8,562 nucleotides of DNA, from positions 1 to 8,562 of the forward strand of contig JABGPV010000224.1 in assembly GCA_018644785.1 (NCBI GenBank). The letters are read 5' to 3'. Shown here in pieces: positions 7,120 through 8,562 of this stretch. A program made the translations under genes and the position numbers. The number at the start of each line of letters is the position of its first letter. Within the stretch, counting starts at the first letter, position 1. The DNA is from Deltaproteobacteria bacterium. Lineage in GTDB: Bacteria; Desulfobacterota; DSM-4660; Desulfatiglandales; Desulfatiglandaceae. The notes under the pieces were generated by a model. That model saw only the letters and a list, made by a program, of their open reading frames with translations. It was not told the DNA's origin and did not search any database.

Positions 7120-8205
7120 TCAAGATTCCTTGTCGGTAACACCCGCTTCTTCAAAGGTGAGCATATCCCTGGAAATTTTTGCTGCACCATCGATAATTCC
7201 CATGGCCAATGCGCCGCCGGTTCCTTCCCCCAGGCGCATTCCCAGATCCAGGATGGGATCCAGATGCAGATGATCCAGCATGATCCTGTGACCCGGCTCT
7301 TCCGAGCAATGGCCGGCAAAGAGGTAATCTTTCACCGCCGGGCAGAGTGCATCGGCAATGAGTGCGCCGGCGGTTGAGATGAATCCGTCGATGACCACGG
7401 GTCGCCGGTGGGAGGCGCCGGCCAGTATGCAACCGGCAATGCCGGCGATTTCAAATCCGCCCACTTTAGAAAGAACATCCAGGCCATCGTTCGGGTCTGG
7501 CTGATTCACCTCAATGGCGCGGCGAATGGCCTCCTTTTTCCTCATAAGCCCCTGATCATCAACGCCGGTTCCCCGGCCCACCATCTTCGAAACGCTGTTA
7601 TGGGTCAGTACAGCGCCAATGGCGGCGGAAGGGGTCGTGTTGCCGATACCCATGTCGCCTGTGCCCAGGATTTCCACACCTTTTTCAAATAGGCTCGAAG
7701 CCAGCTCAAACCCTGTAAGTATTGCTTCTTCCGCTTTTTTTCGTGGCATCGCCGGACCTTTTGCCATGTTTTCAGTTCCTTCCCCCATTTTGTGAACCAG
7801 GAGCTTGTCCCTGTTTTCCACGGAATCCGGCGCCACATGGGCGATGATCCCCATATCCACTACCCAGACCTCCGCATTGACCTGACCGGCCAGGATGTTA
7901 ATCCCGGCGCCACCATTCAAGAAGGCGCGGACCATTTCGCCGGTAATCACCTGCGGATAAGCACTGACGCCTTCATCAACCACGCCATGATCTCCGGCCA
8001 TTACGAGGAACGCCTTGCGATGGATCGAGGGTTTGAGCGTTTTGTTTATGGCACACAGGCGTTCTCCAATGTCGTGAATTCTGCCAAGGGCGCGTGTGGG
8101 CATGACCAATTGGGCCGTTCTTTGTTGTGCCGTTTCCATCCATTCCGCTTCGATTGGTTTAATCGACCCAATGATTTCCTGCAAACTCATTTTTTCAGTA
8201 CCCAT
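7120..8205 (-). CDS. cobT: Nicotinate-nucleotide--dimethylbenzimidazole phosphoribosyltransferase
   Basis: Cytosolic enzyme that moves phosphoribose from nicotinate mononucleotide to the lower-ligand base (dimethylbenzimidazole or another benzimidazole or purine), giving the alpha-riboside phosphate used in nucleotide loop assembly of cobamides. The protein has 361 residues, essentially the length of the enterobacterial enzyme. Motifs: AGDHGVVDEGVSAYP (70-84), NGGAGINILA (97-106), GTGDMGIGNTTPSAAIGAV (181-199), GRGTGVDDQG (210-219), GGFEIAGIAG (249-258) and MRLGEGTGGALAM (323-335). Glu327 in the LGEGTG motif corresponds to the catalytic Glu317 of the Salmonella enzyme. ATG 8205 is preferred to the ATG at 8223 because a GGAGGAGG site sits between them. 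No other cobamide genes are present in the window, so it appears to stand alone here. It converges on the fusion gene with a gap of 29 bases. The preferred base cannot be told from the sequence. Confidence 0.95.
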   Translation of the reverse strand: MGTEKMSLQEIIGSIKPIEAEWMETAQQRTAQLVMPTRALGRIHDIGERLCAINKTLKPSIHRKAFLVMAGDHGVVDEGVSAYPQVITGEMVRAFLNGGAGINILAGQVNAEVWVVDMGIIAHVAPDSVENRDKLLVHKMGEGTENMAKGPAMPRKKAEEAILTGFELASSLFEKGVEILGTGDMGIGNTTPSAAIGAVLTHNSVSKMVGRGTGVDDQGLMRKKEAIRRAIEVNQPDPNDGLDVLSKVGGFEIAGIAGCILAGASHRRPVVIDGFISTAGALIADALCPAVKDYLFAGHCSEEPGHRIMLDHLHLDPILDLGMRLGEGTGGALAMGIIDGAAKISRDMLTFEEAGVTDKES

Positions 8206-8208
8206 TTT

Positions 8209-8216
8209 CCTCCTCC
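8209..8216 (-). promoter_or_regulatory. Ribosome binding site of cobT
   Basis: The minus strand reads GGAGGAGG, ending three bases before ATG 8205; its first GGAGG is six bases from that start. It lies downstream of the alternative ATG at 8223, so it decides in favour of 8205. Confidence 0.7.
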
Positions 8217-8259
8217 ATTTCATTTACGTAAAGACCGCTCCATAAGCCATTTTCAGTGG

Positions 8260-8351
8260 TGACAAATATGATGAATAGAATGACTTGTCAATATCTTTCG
8301 AATGGTGAGGGTTGCGTCATGAAAATGGCGACCACATGATTTTGTTGACAA
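8260..8351. repeat. TGACAA repeats in the divergent cobT / acyl-CoA ligase intergenic region
   Basis: TGACAA occurs at 8260-8265 and 8346-8351 on the plus strand and at 8290-8285 on the minus strand (TTGTCA on plus). The first and the minus copy form an inverted pair 19 bases apart that covers the candidate cobT promoter; the last overlaps the -35 box of the ligase promoter. The repeats partly coincide with -35 hexamers, so they may reflect promoter elements only and not a shared operator. Confidence 0.3.
8263..8291 (-). promoter_or_regulatory. Candidate promoter of cobT
   Basis: On the minus strand a perfect TTGACA (8291-8286) is followed after 17 bases by TATTTG (8268-8263), which keeps TAT of the -10 consensus. 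Transcription would start near 8256, leaving a leader of only about 50 bases before ATG 8205. The -10 box is the moderate part of the match. Confidence 0.4.
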
Positions 8352-8373
8352 ATTAATGAAAAAAGCTTTATCT
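8345..8373 (+). promoter_or_regulatory. Candidate promoter of the acyl-CoA ligase gene
   Basis: A perfect TTGACA (8345-8350) sits in AT-rich DNA. A weak -10 region follows at the correct distance around 8366-8373 (CTTTATCT), with no hexamer better than three of six. The transcript would carry a leader of roughly 45 bases. Confidence 0.4.
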
Positions 8374-8423
8374 GGAACAGAGTCTGTTTTAGAATTCTCA
8401 CCTTAATACAGGAGGATTACGCG

Positions 8424-8562
8424 ATGGCACTAGAACCTTGGGATACACCCTACTGGCCCGAAGGGGTTCCCCGTGAGATCACAGGGTACGAAAAACCGCT
8501 CTTTTCTCTTCTTGACGAATCCGCAAAGACCTATCCCGACAATACCTTTACCATCTTCAACG
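8424..8562 (+). CDS. Long-chain fatty acid--CoA ligase (AMP-dependent synthetase), 3' truncated by window edge
   Basis: Only the first 46 codons are present. An AGGAGG site at 8410-8415 lies eight bases before ATG 8424. The start MALEPWDTPYWPEGVPREIT followed by YEKPLFSLLDESAKTYPDNT (22-41) resembles the N-terminus of FadD-like long-chain acyl-CoA synthetases common in Desulfobacterota, which activate fatty acids with ATP and CoA before beta-oxidation. The AMP-binding P-loop and adenylation motifs lie beyond the window, so the assignment rests on this N-terminal resemblance. It is transcribed divergently from cobT. Confidence 0.75.
   Translation, partial: MALEPWDTPYWPEGVPREITGYEKPLFSLLDESAKTYPDNTFTIFN

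Noticed and set aside
8206..8423. Cobalamin riboswitch ahead of cobT
   Set aside because: A CCACTG-like string is present on the minus strand, but the expected leader is only about 50 bases and no B12-box set or multi-stem fold can be placed.
1..8562. A previously undescribed multi-gene defence or mobile system
   Set aside because: All sizeable genes fall in known metabolic, transport or glycosylation families; no nuclease, toxin, recombinase, repeat array or phage-like gene is visible.

Overview
The window reads like a chromosomal stretch of a Desulfobacterota (old Deltaproteobacteria) bacterium. This is an inference from gene style: a hybrid-kinase receiver tail, a long-chain acyl-CoA ligase starting with MALEPWDTPYWPEG, an anaerobic-type Fe-S cysteine desulfidase and a cobamide gene. 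No rRNA, tRNA, insertion sequence, integrase or CRISPR array is visible. Coding density is high, and almost every gene can be assigned to a known family.

Left part (1-3147). The 3' end of a receiver-domain protein enters from the left edge. It is followed by a CyuP/YhaO-type cysteine/serine permease on the plus strand. A CyuA/YhaM-type L-cysteine desulfidase lies on the minus strand and converges on the permease. Together these two would import cysteine and split it to pyruvate, ammonia and sulfide.

Middle (3148-7090). The gap 3148-3710 has no intact gene. It holds a short remnant resembling a metallo-beta-lactamase-fold hydrolase (minus strand), an inverted-repeat cluster, and a good sigma70-like promoter facing right. 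That promoter probably drives a two-gene, translationally coupled (ATGA overlap) cell-envelope operon: a GT9 (heptosyltransferase-like) glycosyltransferase, then a 718-residue fusion of a GtrA-type flippase domain to an ArnT/PMT-like GT-C glycosyltransferase. This operon likely adds sugar to lipopolysaccharide or another surface glycan, with flipping and periplasmic transfer in a single polypeptide.

Right part (7091-8562). cobT (lower-ligand activation for cobamide synthesis) is on the minus strand, convergent with the fusion gene. A divergent intergenic region of about 218 bp with TGACAA-type repeats and candidate promoters separates it from the start of a long-chain fatty acyl-CoA ligase that runs off the right edge.

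I do not see a clearly undescribed multi-gene system. The most interesting items are the GtrA/GT-C fusion with its change of base composition, the promoter plus inverted-repeat cluster in front of the glycosyltransferase operon, and the degraded hydrolase fragment beside the desulfidase gene.
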